Assembly: GCF_000374545.1 (NCBI RefSeq)
Contig: NZ_KB894590.1
Location: 82,822 to 146,821 of the forward strand
Reading direction: 5' to 3'
DNA from: Anaeromusa acidaminophila DSM 3853
GTDB lineage: Bacteria; Bacillota; Negativicutes; Anaeromusales; Anaeromusaceae
DNA: 64,000 bases
The position numbers and the translations under genes are program-made. Under the pieces are notes generated by a model. It was not told where the DNA came from, ran no database searches, and was given only the letters and a program-made list of their open reading frames with translations. Every line of letters begins with the position of its first letter. Position 1 is the stretch's first letter. Shown piece by piece: positions 53,883 through 63,945 of the stretch.

Positions 53883-54365
53883 ATGAAACAAAAAAAAACG
53901 AATGCCGTCCGGCTGCTGGAGCAGCAGCATATTTCCTATGAGCTGAAGCCGTATGAGGTGGATGAAAACGATTTAAGCGCGCCCTCTGTAGCGGCCAAAG
54001 TAGGCATGGCGCCGCAACAGGTTTTTAAGACCTTGGTAGCGCGAGGCGATAAAAATGGTGTCCTGTTGGCCTGTATTGCCGCCAATGCGGAGTTGGACTT
54101 AAAAGCGTTGGCCCAAGCGAGCGGTAATAAACGGGTGGAAATGGTTCCGCTAAAAGAAGTGCAGGGACTGACAGGCTATATTCGCGGCGGAGTCTCGCCT
54201 GTGGGAACTAAAAAAAACTATCCGGTATATTTAGATGAAACAGCGGTGGAGCAAGAGAAAATTGCTGTCAGCGCTGGTGTGCGCGGCTGTCAGATGATTC
54301 TAACGCCGCAGGATCTGATTTTGGCAACCAAGGCGGCGGTATGCCGTATTGCAACGGAGAGTTGA
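53883..54365 (+). CDS. ybaK: Cys-tRNA(Pro)/Pro-tRNA deacylase YbaK-type
   Basis: This 160-residue trans-editing protein hydrolyses misacylated tRNA, for example Cys-tRNA(Pro). Family marks are [10 protein letters not shown] near the middle (the catalytic Lys in VFKTL), [13 protein letters not shown] and a C-terminal [16 protein letters not shown]. The start ATG follows AGAAGTAAGTAG, with a weaker ribosome binding site. The next gene, a B3/B4-domain protein also linked with tRNA, begins 14 bases after the stop. Confidence 0.93.
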   Translation: MKQKKTNAVRLLEQQHISYELKPYEVDENDLSAPSVAAKVGMAPQQVFKTLVARGDKNGVLLACIAANAELDLKALAQASGNKRVEMVPLKEVQGLTGYIRGGVSPVGTKKNYPVYLDETAVEQEKIAVSAGVRGCQMILTPQDLILATKAAVCRIATES

Positions 54366-54379
54366 GTGCGGAGGGGCTA

Positions 54380-55054
54380 ATGAAAATACAAATTGACAAA
54401 ACGATTGGCGAGCGTTTGCCGTATTGCCAATTGGGATATTTGATACTGAATGGCGTTAGCGTCAAGGGAACGCCTCCAGCCCTGAGCAGGGAGATTACAC
54501 AGCTACAGGCGGAAATGGCGGAACGATACCAGATGAATGTGCTGCCGCAAGTGCCTAAAATCATGGCGGTGCGCAATATGTATAAAAAACTGTCGGTGGA
54601 TCCGTCTCGCTATCGTCCCGCATCGGAGGCGCTGGTGAGACGGGTGCTTCAGAATCGCTCTTTGTACTTTGTAAATAGTGCAGTAGATGTGAACAACTTT
54701 TGCTCATTAAAATATTTGCTGCCCTTTGGGTTGTATGACTTAGATAAAATTGCAGGCGACTGCGTGATGTATCGGATTGTCGGCGAAGGGGCGTATACCA
54801 ATATTGCGGGTCATACGATTCAAGCCGGGCACAGGCCTTACTTATGCGACGCTGACGACATATTTGGCAACCCAAGCAGTGACAGCCGGAGAACGGCTGT
54901 TACATTAAGCACTGAACGGCTGCTTTGCGTTATTTATGCCGATGAGGAAGAAAGCAAGGAAGAATTAGCAGCTATGCTTGATTTTACGGCGGAAATGCTG
55001 ATGAGGTATAATGGAGGCATACTGGTAGAAAAAGGTATTGCCGCTGTTGAATAG
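54380..55054 (+). CDS. B3/B4 tRNA-binding domain protein
   Basis: This 224-residue protein is a stand-alone B3/B4 domain, related to the editing domain of the phenylalanyl-tRNA synthetase beta subunit. Marks are SRYRPASEALVRRVL, then FVNSAVDVNNFCSLKYLLPFGLYDLDKI, and GHRPYLCDADD. Such proteins may edit or bind tRNA, but this is not established. The ATG at 54380 has GGAGGGG upstream; the longer frame begins within ybaK. It is placed between the YbaK deacylase and threonine synthase, suggesting a translation-quality and amino acid theme. Confidence 0.88.
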   Translation: MKIQIDKTIGERLPYCQLGYLILNGVSVKGTPPALSREITQLQAEMAERYQMNVLPQVPKIMAVRNMYKKLSVDPSRYRPASEALVRRVLQNRSLYFVNSAVDVNNFCSLKYLLPFGLYDLDKIAGDCVMYRIVGEGAYTNIAGHTIQAGHRPYLCDADDIFGNPSSDSRRTAVTLSTERLLCVIYADEEESKEELAAMLDFTAEMLMRYNGGILVEKGIAAVE

Positions 55055-55100
55055 AGGCGGATATTGCCGGATGCAGGAGAATAGAGGAGGAAGACAATTT

Positions 55101-56600
55101 ATGATGTATCAAAGCACACGAAATGCGGACATCCGGGTTACATCCGCGGAGGCGATTTGCCAAGGGTTGGCCGATGATGGAGGACTATTTGTACCTGAGA
55201 GACTGCCGACATTAGGCCCCGACGAGTTGAGGGCTTTGCAGAATGCATCCTATGAGGAGCGGGCTAAAGCGGTTTTGGGCTGCTTTTTGACGGATTTTAG
55301 CGAAGCGGAACTCCAAGAGATCGTGAGTCGTTCCTACGGTCAGGGACAATTTTCGCATTGCGATATTGCGCCGGTAGTGAAAGTGGCGGAGAAAAAAGCC
55401 GTCCTGGAACTATGGCACGGACCGACAAGCGCTTTTAAAGATATGGCGTTACAATTGCTGCCTCATTTGGTTACAACATCTCTGAAAAAGACCAATATTC
55501 GCGATACCGTAGCAATTTTGGTGGCTACGTCCGGCGATACCGGCAAGGCGGCTCTTGAGGGATTTAAAGACGTGCCGAATACGGCTATGATTGTTTTTTA
55601 TCCCCAAGGCGGTGTGAGCGAAGTGCAGCGCCTGCAAATGGTTACACAAGAAGGCGGCAATGTGGATGTGGTCGCCGTAGAAGGAAATTTTGACGACGCG
55701 CAGCGCGGCGTCAAGGAAATTTTCGGAAATAAAGAGGCGGCGGCCAAATTAGCAAAGGCGGGGATTCGTCTGTCTTCGGCTAATTCCATTAATTGGGGAC
55801 GCCTGGTGCCGCAAGTAGTATATTACGTAAGCGCTTACCTAGATATGGTCAAGCAGGGGAACGTGCAGTTCGGAGAAGAAATCAACGTGGTTGTGCCGAC
55901 CGGTAATTTTGGCAATATTTTGGCCGCTTATTACGCTCGCTTGATGGGGGTGCCGTTAGGCAAGTTGATTTGCGCTTCCAATAATAATAATGTATTGACC
56001 GAGTTTTTACGGGAAGGCCGTTATGATCGGCGGCGTCCCTTCCACAAAACCATTTCTCCGTCTATGGATATTTTGGTATCCAGCAATTTGGAACGATTGC
56101 TATACCATGTATCAGGTCAAGATGCGGCGGCAGTTGCAGCGTGGATGAAATCGCTGCAAGAGGAAGGCTTGTATGATGTCCATGGCGCAGCTTGGGACGG
56201 CATTCGCGACGTATTCTGGGCGGATTGGGTGGATGATGCGGCCACGCAAGACACCATAAAAACGGTATATGCACAACATGGCTATGTATTGGATCCGCAT
56301 TCAGCCGTTGCCTGGAAGGTGGCGGAGCGCTATCAGGAGGAAACGGGCGATAATCGAGTGCTCTTAGTAGTTTCTACCGCCAGCCCCTTCAAGTTCAATT
56401 CCAGCGTGCTGGAAGCATTGGCGCCGGAGACGTTGCGCGGTGCTTCCGATGAGTTTTCTTTATTAGAGGCGCTGGCGACGAAAACGGGGCTTGCAATTCC
56501 CGAAGGGCTTGCTTCTTTGCGTGCCAAGGCTGTCAGGCACTCTCAGGAATGTCCGGCAGCCGAAATGGAAAGCATGGTCTATAAGTTGCTGATAAAATAA
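55101..56600 (+). CDS. thrC: Threonine synthase
   Basis: This 499-residue PLP enzyme converts O-phosphohomoserine to threonine. Motifs: STRNADIRVTSAEAICQGLADDGGLFVPE at the start (characteristic of the long threonine synthase class), the PLP lysine in TSAFKDMALQLLP, TSGDTGKAALEG as phosphate-binding loop and VVPTGNFGNILAAYYA. The ATG at 55101 has GAGGAGG 11 bases upstream; a frame extension to 55038 overlaps the preceding gene and is not used. It is 46 bases after the B3/B4 gene. Confidence 0.95.
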   Translation: MMYQSTRNADIRVTSAEAICQGLADDGGLFVPERLPTLGPDELRALQNASYEERAKAVLGCFLTDFSEAELQEIVSRSYGQGQFSHCDIAPVVKVAEKKAVLELWHGPTSAFKDMALQLLPHLVTTSLKKTNIRDTVAILVATSGDTGKAALEGFKDVPNTAMIVFYPQGGVSEVQRLQMVTQEGGNVDVVAVEGNFDDAQRGVKEIFGNKEAAAKLAKAGIRLSSANSINWGRLVPQVVYYVSAYLDMVKQGNVQFGEEINVVVPTGNFGNILAAYYARLMGVPLGKLICASNNNNVLTEFLREGRYDRRRPFHKTISPSMDILVSSNLERLLYHVSGQDAAAVAAWMKSLQEEGLYDVHGAAWDGIRDVFWADWVDDAATQDTIKTVYAQHGYVLDPHSAVAWKVAERYQEETGDNRVLLVVSTASPFKFNSSVLEALAPETLRGASDEFSLLEALATKTGLAIPEGLASLRAKAVRHSQECPAAEMESMVYKLLIK

Positions 56601-56740
56601 GTTTTTCTTACAAAAAAATAAAAATAAAAGGTGTTTTATGTATTTTTGCCGAATGGATATAGTGTTATAAAAACGTTTTTCTCGCGAAAATGGGGAGGGA
56701 ACTAGACGCAACACTATACTGACGAGGCAGGTGTAAAAAG

Positions 56741-58303
56741 ATGAAACACAGTGTGGAAGTTTTACAGGTGGTAGGGCGTGTGCATCGTAATTTGGCTCCG
56801 GCAGCTCTTGTGGAAGAAGCCATACGTCGCGGCGAGGGAGTTTTAGCGGCAAACGGGGCTTTGAGCGTGACTACCGGCAAATATACGGGACGGTCTCCGC
56901 AGGATAAATTTGTGGTAGATTGCCCGGAAGTACATGGGAAAATTGACTGGGAAAACAACTCCGCGTTTTCGCCGGAAGCTTTTGAACGTTTGTATCAACG
57001 CATGCTAGCTTATGCGCAAAGCAAAGACGTTTTTGTCTTTGATGGTTTTGCTGGCGCTGATGCAGGGCACCATTTAGCAGTTCGTTTCATTAATGAGCTG
57101 GCTTGGCAGAATCTTTTCGTACATCAGCTTTTTATACGACCAGAAGAAGGAGCGCCTGAAGCAGAGCCTGATTTTACGGTAATATGTCTTCCGGGTTTTC
57201 GGGCTATTCCTGCCATTGACGGGACAAATTCGGAAGCGTTTATCCTTGTTAATTTACATGAAAATGTAGTCTTGATTGGCGGTACCCATTATGCAGGGGA
57301 AATGAAAAAGGCTATTTTTTCGGTCATGAATTTTTGGCTGCCGCAAAAAGGCATTTTATCTATGCATTGTTCCGCGAATGCCGGAGAAGACGGCAATACA
57401 GCTCTCTTTTTTGGGTTGAGCGGTACAGGCAAGACTACTCTTTCCGCGGATCCGCATCGACAATTGATTGGTGACGATGAGCATGCTTGGGATGAAAATG
57501 GCATTTTTAATATTGAAGGCGGCTGTTATGCAAAATGCATTCATTTAACACCTGAAAGCGAGCCGGAAATTTGGGGGGCCATTCGTTTCGGCAGTGTGGT
57601 GGAGAATGTAAAACTAGACGCGCAGACTCATTTGCCAGATTATGATGATGCTTCGCTGACAGAAAATAGTCGTACTGCCTATCCGGTCGATTATATTCCT
57701 AATGCGCTGATCCCCGGCGTGGCGGGTCATCCGAATACGGTGATTTTTTTAACGGCAGACGCGTTCGGCGTATTGCCTCCCATTTCTCGCTTGACTAAAG
57801 AGCAGGCGATGTACCATTTCCTGTCCGGCTATACAAGCAAGCTGGCAGGAACAGAACGGGGGATTAAGGAGCCGCAGGCTACTTTTTCCACCTGCTTTGG
57901 TTCTCCGTTTTTGCCTTTGTCCCCCTTAGTATATGCTAAGCTTTTAGGTGAAAAGCTGGAGCAGCATCAGACTCGTGTTTATCTGATTAATACCGGTTGG
58001 TCCGGCGGTCCTTACGGCGTGGGAAATCGTATCAAATTGGCTTATACGAGAGCGATGGTTTCGGCGGCCCTTTCAGGAACGTTGGATGAAGTGGAATTTA
58101 AAGCGGATCCTATCTTCCATCTGGAGATTCCTCTTTCTTGTCCCGGAGTTCCGGAGTCTGTGCTGGACCCCAGAAAAACCTGGCAATATGCTGCTGATTA
58201 TGATAAACAAGCTCGTCGTTTGGCAGAGCGATTCCAAGATAATTTTCACAAGTTTTCCGGTGCGATGCCGGCGGAAATTATTGCCGCAGGACCTACTCTG
58301 TAA
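56741..58303 (+). CDS. pckA: Phosphoenolpyruvate carboxykinase (ATP)
   Basis: This 520-residue enzyme interconverts oxaloacetate and PEP with ATP/ADP. The kinase-1 P-loop [11 protein letters not shown] lies at about 225-235, the kinase-2 region [10 protein letters not shown] and the [13 protein letters not shown] site follow, and the oxaloacetate arginine [13 protein letters not shown] is near residue 50. These fix the ATP-dependent, not GTP-dependent, type. AGGTG is the ribosome binding site, with a monocistronic arrangement ending at a strong terminator. In fermenters it often works in the CO2-fixing direction with aspartate or fumarate metabolism. Confidence 0.97.
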   Translation: MKHSVEVLQVVGRVHRNLAPAALVEEAIRRGEGVLAANGALSVTTGKYTGRSPQDKFVVDCPEVHGKIDWENNSAFSPEAFERLYQRMLAYAQSKDVFVFDGFAGADAGHHLAVRFINELAWQNLFVHQLFIRPEEGAPEAEPDFTVICLPGFRAIPAIDGTNSEAFILVNLHENVVLIGGTHYAGEMKKAIFSVMNFWLPQKGILSMHCSANAGEDGNTALFFGLSGTGKTTLSADPHRQLIGDDEHAWDENGIFNIEGGCYAKCIHLTPESEPEIWGAIRFGSVVENVKLDAQTHLPDYDDASLTENSRTAYPVDYIPNALIPGVAGHPNTVIFLTADAFGVLPPISRLTKEQAMYHFLSGYTSKLAGTERGIKEPQATFSTCFGSPFLPLSPLVYAKLLGEKLEQHQTRVYLINTGWSGGPYGVGNRIKLAYTRAMVSAALSGTLDEVEFKADPIFHLEIPLSCPGVPESVLDPRKTWQYAADYDKQARRLAERFQDNFHKFSGAMPAEIIAAGPTL

Positions 58304-58346
58304 GCGTCAGGCATATGGATCACAACTGCATAGAAAAGGTCATACG

Positions 58347-58379
58347 AAAAGAGCAGTCTCCTTCGAGACTGCTCTTTTT
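58347..58379 (+). terminator. Rho-independent terminator of pckA
   Basis: AAAAGAGCAGTCTC (58347-58360) and GAGACTGCTCTTTT (58365-58378) form a perfect 14 bp stem with a CTTC loop and T tail. Confidence 0.95.
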
Positions 58380-58528
58380 CCATTTTAAAATTCATAATTT
58401 CGTGCTTTTCGCGATTTCCGCGGTTGGATAATATATTGTAGGGACTATGATAACGAACCGCGAAATACATGAAAGACGCAAAAAAGTTTTATTTCGATTC
58501 TCCTTTTTGATCCTTCGTAATCTCATGT

Positions 58529-60403
58529 TTAAGGCTGCTGGCTTAAAAGCTGTTCCAGCTCAGCCAGACGGGAAGAAAATTGGGCCATGGTTACTGCTAC
58601 AGGCTGCGGGGTGCTCATATCGACGCCGGCTTGGCGGAGCAGTTCTACAGGATGATCGGAACCGCCGCTGCGCAAGAAAGCCAGGTAGCGCGTCTGCGCC
58701 TGCGGGTCGTTGCTGCTTAGACCTTGCGCTAACGCTGTAGCGGCAGCGTAGCCTGTGGCGTATTGGTAAACGTAAAAAGGACGATAGAAATGAGGGATGC
58801 GTCCCCATTCGATGTCCAAGCATTCGTCCAGAACCAGATCGGGGCCATAATATTGGCGGTTAAGATTAAGCCAGAGTTTGGAAAGGGAGTCTGCTGTTTG
58901 CGGCTGTCCTTGTTCCATCTGCTTGTGCACCGTGCGTTCGAATTCTGCAAACAAGGTTTGACGGAAGACAGTAGCTCGTACTTGCTCTAAATACTGATGC
59001 AACAAGGCGATGCGTTCTTGACGATCTGTGGTTTGCGCTAAAAGATAATTAAGCAAAAGGATTTCGTTAGTAGTAGAGGCGACTTCTGCGCAGAAAATGG
59101 TATATGCGGAAGTAGCGTAGGGTTGATGTTTTTGGCTGTAATAGCTGTGCATGGCGTGGCCCAGTTCATGGGTGAGCGTAGATACATCTTCGCTGCGGCC
59201 TTGATAATTGAGCAGAATAAAAGGATGCACGCCGTAGATGCCCCAAGAATACGCGCCGCTTTGCTTGTTCTTTCCCTCCGACACATCCAGCCAACGCGAG
59301 GTAAACGCCTGATCCAATTGCTCCAGATACGCCGGTCCCATGACGGTTAAGCTGTTTTTGACGAGCTGCTGTGCATCCGGGTAAGTGATTTTGCGCGGCG
59401 GCAATGCACCAACCGGAGCGTAGAGGTCATACATGTGAATTTCCTCTAACTCCAGGGCTTGCTTTTTCAACGCTATGAAACGGTGCAGCGCTGGTAAATG
59501 CTCGTGGATGGTGCTAATTAAGCCGTCGTATACAGTGGCCGGAATGGCATGCGGTGCAAGAGAAGCATCCAGCGACGAATCATAATGGCGCGCTTTGGCG
59601 TTTAGCACATGGTTTTTGATGGTGCCGCTTAAGGTGCTAGCCAGCGTATTGCGGTAGGAACGATAGGTAGTGAACAGCGCCTCGAAGGCTTCCTTGCGTA
59701 CTTCGCGCTGCGGAGAGCGAATGAGGGTATTGTAACGCGCTTCGCTTAAGGGTAATTTTTCGCCAGAGTCTGTCAACGTTTCTGGAAAGCGCATGTCCGC
59801 GCGGGCCAGCATATTGAAAACCGTGGCAGGTGTGGCAAAGGATTCTTGAAAACGGGCCAGAAGTTCCTCCTCTTTTTGGCTGAGGACGTGAGGCTTTTGC
59901 CGCTCCAGTTCCCGCAGGCCAAAGGCATAGGGGGCTAAACGAGCATCGGTTTGCACTTTTTTCTCTAATGCTCCTGCGGGCCATTCGAGAAGCTCCGGTT
60001 CGATGAAAGCGCTGGCAGCGCCAGCTTCGGCCAAGAGCGCTTCCATTTCGCTGGTCATGCTTTGATAACGGCTGTCTGCGTTATCCAGGTCTCTATGCAG
60101 GCGGGCGTAAGCGTAAAGACGGCTGCTTTTTTGGCCAATTTCATCTTTAAGCTGCAATGCTGCCGACAGTGAATCAGCAGGATCTTGCAAATGTCCTTTA
60201 TAAGCGGTCAGCTTTGGCAAGAGGGCCTTGAGGGCGGCGGCGTCCTGGCGCCAAGCGGCTTCGTTTGCGTAGATGTCGTTAAGGTTCCAGCGCCAGTCAG
60301 CGGAGGTTGGTTCTGAGGCGGCGAGAGCGATACCGTCGCTGTCTGCGGCGCTGAAAAACAAGGAAGAGCCAAGTAAAAGAGAAGATACTAATTTCATTTT
60401 CAT
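58529..60403 (-). CDS. pepF: Exported M3B oligoendopeptidase F
   Basis: This 624-residue zinc peptidase cleaves oligopeptides. The metal motif is H412-E413-LGH416 (LTHELGHAMHSYY), with the third ligand Glu about 26 residues on, in EVASTTNE. It has an N-terminal signal peptide (KMKLVSSLLLGSSLFFSAADS, hydrophobic), which is unusual because most PepF are cytosolic, so this one probably works outside the membrane. The C-terminal catalytic domain includes GYAAATALAQGL. It is divergent from the radical SAM pair. Confidence 0.92.
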   Translation of the reverse strand: MKMKLVSSLLLGSSLFFSAADSDGIALAASEPTSADWRWNLNDIYANEAAWRQDAAALKALLPKLTAYKGHLQDPADSLSAALQLKDEIGQKSSRLYAYARLHRDLDNADSRYQSMTSEMEALLAEAGAASAFIEPELLEWPAGALEKKVQTDARLAPYAFGLRELERQKPHVLSQKEEELLARFQESFATPATVFNMLARADMRFPETLTDSGEKLPLSEARYNTLIRSPQREVRKEAFEALFTTYRSYRNTLASTLSGTIKNHVLNAKARHYDSSLDASLAPHAIPATVYDGLISTIHEHLPALHRFIALKKQALELEEIHMYDLYAPVGALPPRKITYPDAQQLVKNSLTVMGPAYLEQLDQAFTSRWLDVSEGKNKQSGAYSWGIYGVHPFILLNYQGRSEDVSTLTHELGHAMHSYYSQKHQPYATSAYTIFCAEVASTTNEILLLNYLLAQTTDRQERIALLHQYLEQVRATVFRQTLFAEFERTVHKQMEQGQPQTADSLSKLWLNLNRQYYGPDLVLDECLDIEWGRIPHFYRPFYVYQYATGYAAATALAQGLSSNDPQAQTRYLAFLRSGGSDHPVELLRQAGVDMSTPQPVAVTMAQFSSRLAELEQLLSQQP

Positions 60404-60527
60404 GAGTTCACTCCTTCAAAGGATAGTCTTCGAATTTCATTCTCTTCTTGCGGAGAAAAGTCCTGCTTAGAGGGAAGGTTTGCTCTCTGTGCTGATTTGC
60501 GATACACTTCAGGGTGAGGTGAACGCA

Positions 60528-62255
60528 ATGAAGATCGTTTTAACAACGTTAAACGCAAAATATATTCATACGTCCTTAGGCCTGCGGTATTTGCGGGAGT
60601 GCAGCAAAGCATTGGGGTATGATGTGGTCTTAAAGGAATACTCCATCAATCAGGAGTTGTTGACGGTTTTAGGGGATATTTGCCGTGAACGTCCGGATGT
60701 GGTGGCTCTTGGCTGTTATATTTGGAGCCGAACCTTAGTGGAGGAGTTAGTTGATAGTTTGAAGCAGGTTTTGCCGCAGGCGCAGATTGTCTTGGGCGGA
60801 CCGGAAGTGGGCTTTACGCCGCAAGAAGCCTTGGAGGCTATGCCTGGAGCGGACGCCGTTATTTTAGGGGAAGGCGAAACGGCTTTTCCCCAGTGGCTGG
60901 AGGTTTGTGCGGGAAAACGCGAAGCGGAAACAGTAACCGGAGTAGCTTGGCGCAAGGAAGGGAAAATTGTGGTGCAGGGCGGACCGCAAGCGCAGACGGA
61001 CTTGGCGCAGCTTCCTTTTCCTTACCAAGAAGAAGAAATGGCTTCGCTCCAAGGGCGGATTTTGTACTACGAGACAACGCGCGGTTGTCCTTTTTCCTGT
61101 CAATACTGTCTTTCCAGCGCCCAGGACGGGGTTCGGTATTTGCCGCTGGCTCGCATAAAAGAAGAAATCTTGTTCTTCTTGCGTCACGGCGTCAAGCAAA
61201 TTAAATTTGTAGACCGCACCTTTAATGCTCGCAAAGATCACTATCGGCCATTGTGGCGGTGGTTGGCTTCTTTGGAAGGGGACATCAATTTTCATTTTGA
61301 AATTGCTGCGGGCTTGCTGGAACAGGAAGACTTGGAGTTTTTAGCTTCTGTGCCTGTAGGACGGTTTCAGCTTGAAATAGGCGTGCAATCTACCCATGAA
61401 CCGACGCTGGAGGAAATCCAACGGCGTAATTATTGGGAAAAACTGCAGCAGGCCGTGGCTTTTTTACGCAAACAAAACAATATGCACTTGCATCTGGATT
61501 TGATTGTAGGTCTGCCGTATGAGGGATGGCGGGAATTCCACCGCTCTTTTAATGAAGTGTTTGCTTTACGGCCGCATATGCTGCAAATGGGTTTCTTGAA
61601 AATGCTGCCTGCTTCTGGATTGCGGCAGAGGGCGGCAGCCTACCAATATCGCTTTTTGCAAAAACCGCCATATACGGTGTTGGCGAGCAATGCCATGTCG
61701 GCGGAAGAAATTCGCAAGCTGCACCTGATGGAGGACATTGTAGAGCATGTATATAATGGAGGACGTTTTCAGCAGGCTCTGAACTATTTGCTTGCTTGTT
61801 GGCAGCAAGACGCTTTTGCCTGCTTTAGCAATATGGCCGAATACTGGGATGAGCAGCGCTTGGATTTGGCGGCGATGGGCGTACGCGGTTGGTACCGGAA
61901 TTTGCTGGCTTACGCCCAATGGCGCTGGGGGGGAGAAAAGCAAGCTGTATTGCGCGAGTGGCTGCGGCTGGATGCGCTGCTTAGCGATGGCGGACAGCAA
62001 CGGCCGCCAGAATTAAAGTGGAATGGTCCCGAGTGGGAAGATGAAAAACAGGCTTTTTGGCGTAATGAAGAAGCGGTACGGCGATATATTCCGGAGTATG
62101 CCTTTGGCAGCTGGAGGGAACTGAAACGAAAGTACCATTTAGAATTCCTCTTTTTTTCAGGGCCTGACGGGCGAATGGAACGGCTTAATTGGTTAGTTCG
62201 CTACGATCTTCCAGCGGGAAGCTCAGCCCAGGAGGTGCAATTGGATGCAGAATGA
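60528..62255 (+). CDS. B12-binding-domain radical SAM protein (DUF4080-type)
   Basis: This 575-residue protein begins with a cobalamin-binding-like fold (TLNAKYIHTSLGLRYL, then LGCYIWSRTLVEEL and VLGGPEVGF) and a radical SAM domain with C187, C191 and C194 (RGCPFSCQYC). The final 200 or so residues form a DUF4080-like C-terminal domain. Members of the class often carry out methylations or rearrangements, but no substrate is known. GGTGAGGTG precedes the ATG at 60528. It overlaps the next radical SAM gene by 11 bases, so the pair is co-expressed. Confidence 0.9.
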   Translation: MKIVLTTLNAKYIHTSLGLRYLRECSKALGYDVVLKEYSINQELLTVLGDICRERPDVVALGCYIWSRTLVEELVDSLKQVLPQAQIVLGGPEVGFTPQEALEAMPGADAVILGEGETAFPQWLEVCAGKREAETVTGVAWRKEGKIVVQGGPQAQTDLAQLPFPYQEEEMASLQGRILYYETTRGCPFSCQYCLSSAQDGVRYLPLARIKEEILFFLRHGVKQIKFVDRTFNARKDHYRPLWRWLASLEGDINFHFEIAAGLLEQEDLEFLASVPVGRFQLEIGVQSTHEPTLEEIQRRNYWEKLQQAVAFLRKQNNMHLHLDLIVGLPYEGWREFHRSFNEVFALRPHMLQMGFLKMLPASGLRQRAAAYQYRFLQKPPYTVLASNAMSAEEIRKLHLMEDIVEHVYNGGRFQQALNYLLACWQQDAFACFSNMAEYWDEQRLDLAAMGVRGWYRNLLAYAQWRWGGEKQAVLREWLRLDALLSDGGQQRPPELKWNGPEWEDEKQAFWRNEEAVRRYIPEYAFGSWRELKRKYHLEFLFFSGPDGRMERLNWLVRYDLPAGSSAQEVQLDAE

Positions 62256-63207
62256 ATTGCCTTATCGCAGCTATTCGCAGTATCTAAAAGAACGTTATGG
62301 CGAAAAAGTATATAAGCTGCCCGTTAGCCTGCCTGTAACTTGCCCCAATCGTGATGGGACTTGCGGCAACGAAGGCTGCGTTTTTTGCGGTTCTATTGGC
62401 GCTGGATATGAAAATTTGCCGGCGGACTGGACGGTAGCGCGGCAGTTGGCGGCCAATCGCGAGCATATTTCCAGCAAATATAAAGCCAATAAATTCATAC
62501 CCTATTTTCAAAATTTCAGTAATACCTATTTACCGCCTGAAGAACTGCGGCGCTATTTAATCGAAGCATGCCAAGACGACGTGGTGGCCTTGGCTTTGGC
62601 GACCAGGCCGGATTGCGTCAGCGACGCGCACCTGGAAGTGCTGCAAGATATTAAAGAAGCGTATCACGTAGATATCAGCGTTGAGCTGGGGTTACAAACC
62701 GTGAACTATCATACCCTTTATAAAATTGGCCGCGGCCATTCGTTGGGAGAGTATTTGGATGCTGTTTGCCGACTGCACCGCTTTGGCTTGGAATGCTGTA
62801 CTCATTTGATTTTGAATTTGCCCTGGGATGAGCGGCGGGATGTGGTGGAGAATGCGAAGGTGTTATCGGCGCTGGGGGTGGAACAGGTAAAACTGCATGC
62901 GCTTTATATTGTTAAAGGGACGCAAATGGCTCAGTGGTATGAAGAAGGAAGCATTCAATTATGTTCTATGGAAGAATATATGGAGAGGGTCATTTTATTT
63001 TTGCAATATCTGCATCCCGATATAGTAGTGCAGCGTCTTCTGGGGCGGGCGCCGGAGAGCCATACCTTATTTAGTAATTGGCAGACTGGCTGGTGGAAGA
63101 TTCGCGATGAGATTCATGCAACTATGAAGGAACGGGGGTTGCAGCAGGGGGATTGCTGCCATTATTTGAACGGCGCCGCCGTGTCTAAGAAATTTGGAGT
63201 TTTTTGA
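62245..63207 (+). CDS. Radical SAM protein, TIGR01212/YhcC family
   Basis: This 320-residue protein has the N-terminal PVTCPNRDGTCGNEGCVFC cluster region with cysteines at 33, 40, 45 and 48, and the family markers GAGYENLPA, QNFSNTY, ATRPDCVS, ELGLQTVN and LNLPWDER. Family function remains uncertain. It overlaps the preceding DUF4080 radical SAM gene, suggesting linked roles. The length is normal. Confidence 0.92.
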   Translation: MQNELPYRSYSQYLKERYGEKVYKLPVSLPVTCPNRDGTCGNEGCVFCGSIGAGYENLPADWTVARQLAANREHISSKYKANKFIPYFQNFSNTYLPPEELRRYLIEACQDDVVALALATRPDCVSDAHLEVLQDIKEAYHVDISVELGLQTVNYHTLYKIGRGHSLGEYLDAVCRLHRFGLECCTHLILNLPWDERRDVVENAKVLSALGVEQVKLHALYIVKGTQMAQWYEEGSIQLCSMEEYMERVILFLQYLHPDIVVQRLLGRAPESHTLFSNWQTGWWKIRDEIHATMKERGLQQGDCCHYLNGAAVSKKFGVF

Positions 63208-63240
63208 AAAAACTTGCAGTTGCGTGAATTGATAAAGGCA

Positions 63241-63269
63241 TTTACATTGCTGGAAAACCTTGTTAAAAT
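63241..63269 (+). promoter_or_regulatory. Promoter of the 51-residue ORF
   Basis: TTTACA at 63241-63246 and TAAAAT at 63264-63269 are separated by 17 bases. The 5' leader to the ATG at 63328 is about 50 bases and contains an AAATCAAAAA/TTTTTTGATTT inverted pattern. Confidence 0.6.
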
Positions 63270-63327
63270 CAAAAACGTTGTGATTTTACTTTTTTGATTT
63301 AATTCAAACGAGGTGTGAAAGAAGAAA

Positions 63328-63483
63328 ATGGAAAAACTCGAATTGTTGGCACGTATTCGCAAAGTCTCATCGCTGGTTCACAGCGCAGATCTGCACGAGT
63401 ATTCTTTCAATGCACAAACCATTTCTCAATTGCGGCAAACGTTGGACGAACTGACTGAACAATACATCGAAACATACTGCTAA
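63328..63483 (+). CDS. Small protein of 51 residues, Spo0E-like in outline
   Basis: ATG at 63328, with GAGGTGTGAAAG upstream, opens a 51-codon frame ending at 63481-63483. It has a good promoter before it and a strong terminator after it. The protein is two helices with a short hinge: a first helix (KLELLARIRKVSSL) and a second containing LRQTLDELTEQYIETY. The second resembles the conserved S-Q-x-L-D helix of Spo0E-like aspartyl-phosphate phosphatases, but here it reads R-Q-T-L-D, so the assignment is tentative. If right it would act on response regulators of the Spo0A type. Confidence 0.65.
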   Translation: MEKLELLARIRKVSSLVHSADLHEYSFNAQTISQLRQTLDELTEQYIETYC

Positions 63484-63500
63484 GCAACGCCGAAAATAGA

Positions 63501-63538
63501 AGGGGCTGGTTCTTTGGAACCGGCCCCTTTTATTTTTT
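63501..63538 (+). terminator. Rho-independent terminator
   Basis: AGGGGCTGGTTC pairs with GAACCGGCCCCT (one G-T pair) around a TTTG loop, followed by TTTATTTTTTT. Confidence 0.95.
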
Positions 63539-63540
63539 TG

Positions 63541-63842
63541 TAGAGCCACTAATTGAATCCTGTTATATGACAGGAAGGTTCTTTGCCGTCAGACTACGTT
63601 AGGGCCGCTTAAAAGAGCGGCGGTATTTCTGCAGGCGTCCCTTATTTGAGGTTTCTACAGGTCGGTAGGCTTATATTCCATGAAGCGTCTCATGGGCCAT
63701 CGTCGTACGTTCTTGTTCAATCCCCTTGTATCTTATGTTTTCCCTTTGCGTTGCTGTTGCTCTGTATTCGTTTTCTTCCCCAAACCGCACACGATGAAGT
63801 GAAGCGATTTTGGTAAACCGTAAAATTCCTTGTAAAAAGGCG
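63541..63842. other. Non-coding stretch before the stable-RNA promoters
   Basis: This stretch of about 300 bases has no frame I would support. It contains small inverted repeats, such as CCTGT/ACAGG near 63559-63574 and GCCGCT/AGCGGC near 63605-63622. They might belong to a small RNA or be chance. I do not recognise a known family. Confidence 0.4.
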
Positions 63843-63871
63843 TTGACACGATAAGGGCAAAGTGGTATTAT
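63843..63871 (+). promoter_or_regulatory. First tandem strong promoter, probable rRNA operon P1
   Basis: TTGACA at 63843-63848 and TATTAT at 63866-63871 are separated by 17 bases. The downstream GC-rich leader has no ribosome binding site or frame, which fits a stable RNA transcript running off the right edge. Confidence 0.65.
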
Positions 63872-63945
63872 AACACCTGTCGCCGCGAGAGGCCGGAGCG
63901 CAAAACGCGTAAGCGAAAGAGCGAAACGGAATAAGCAAAGATAGA

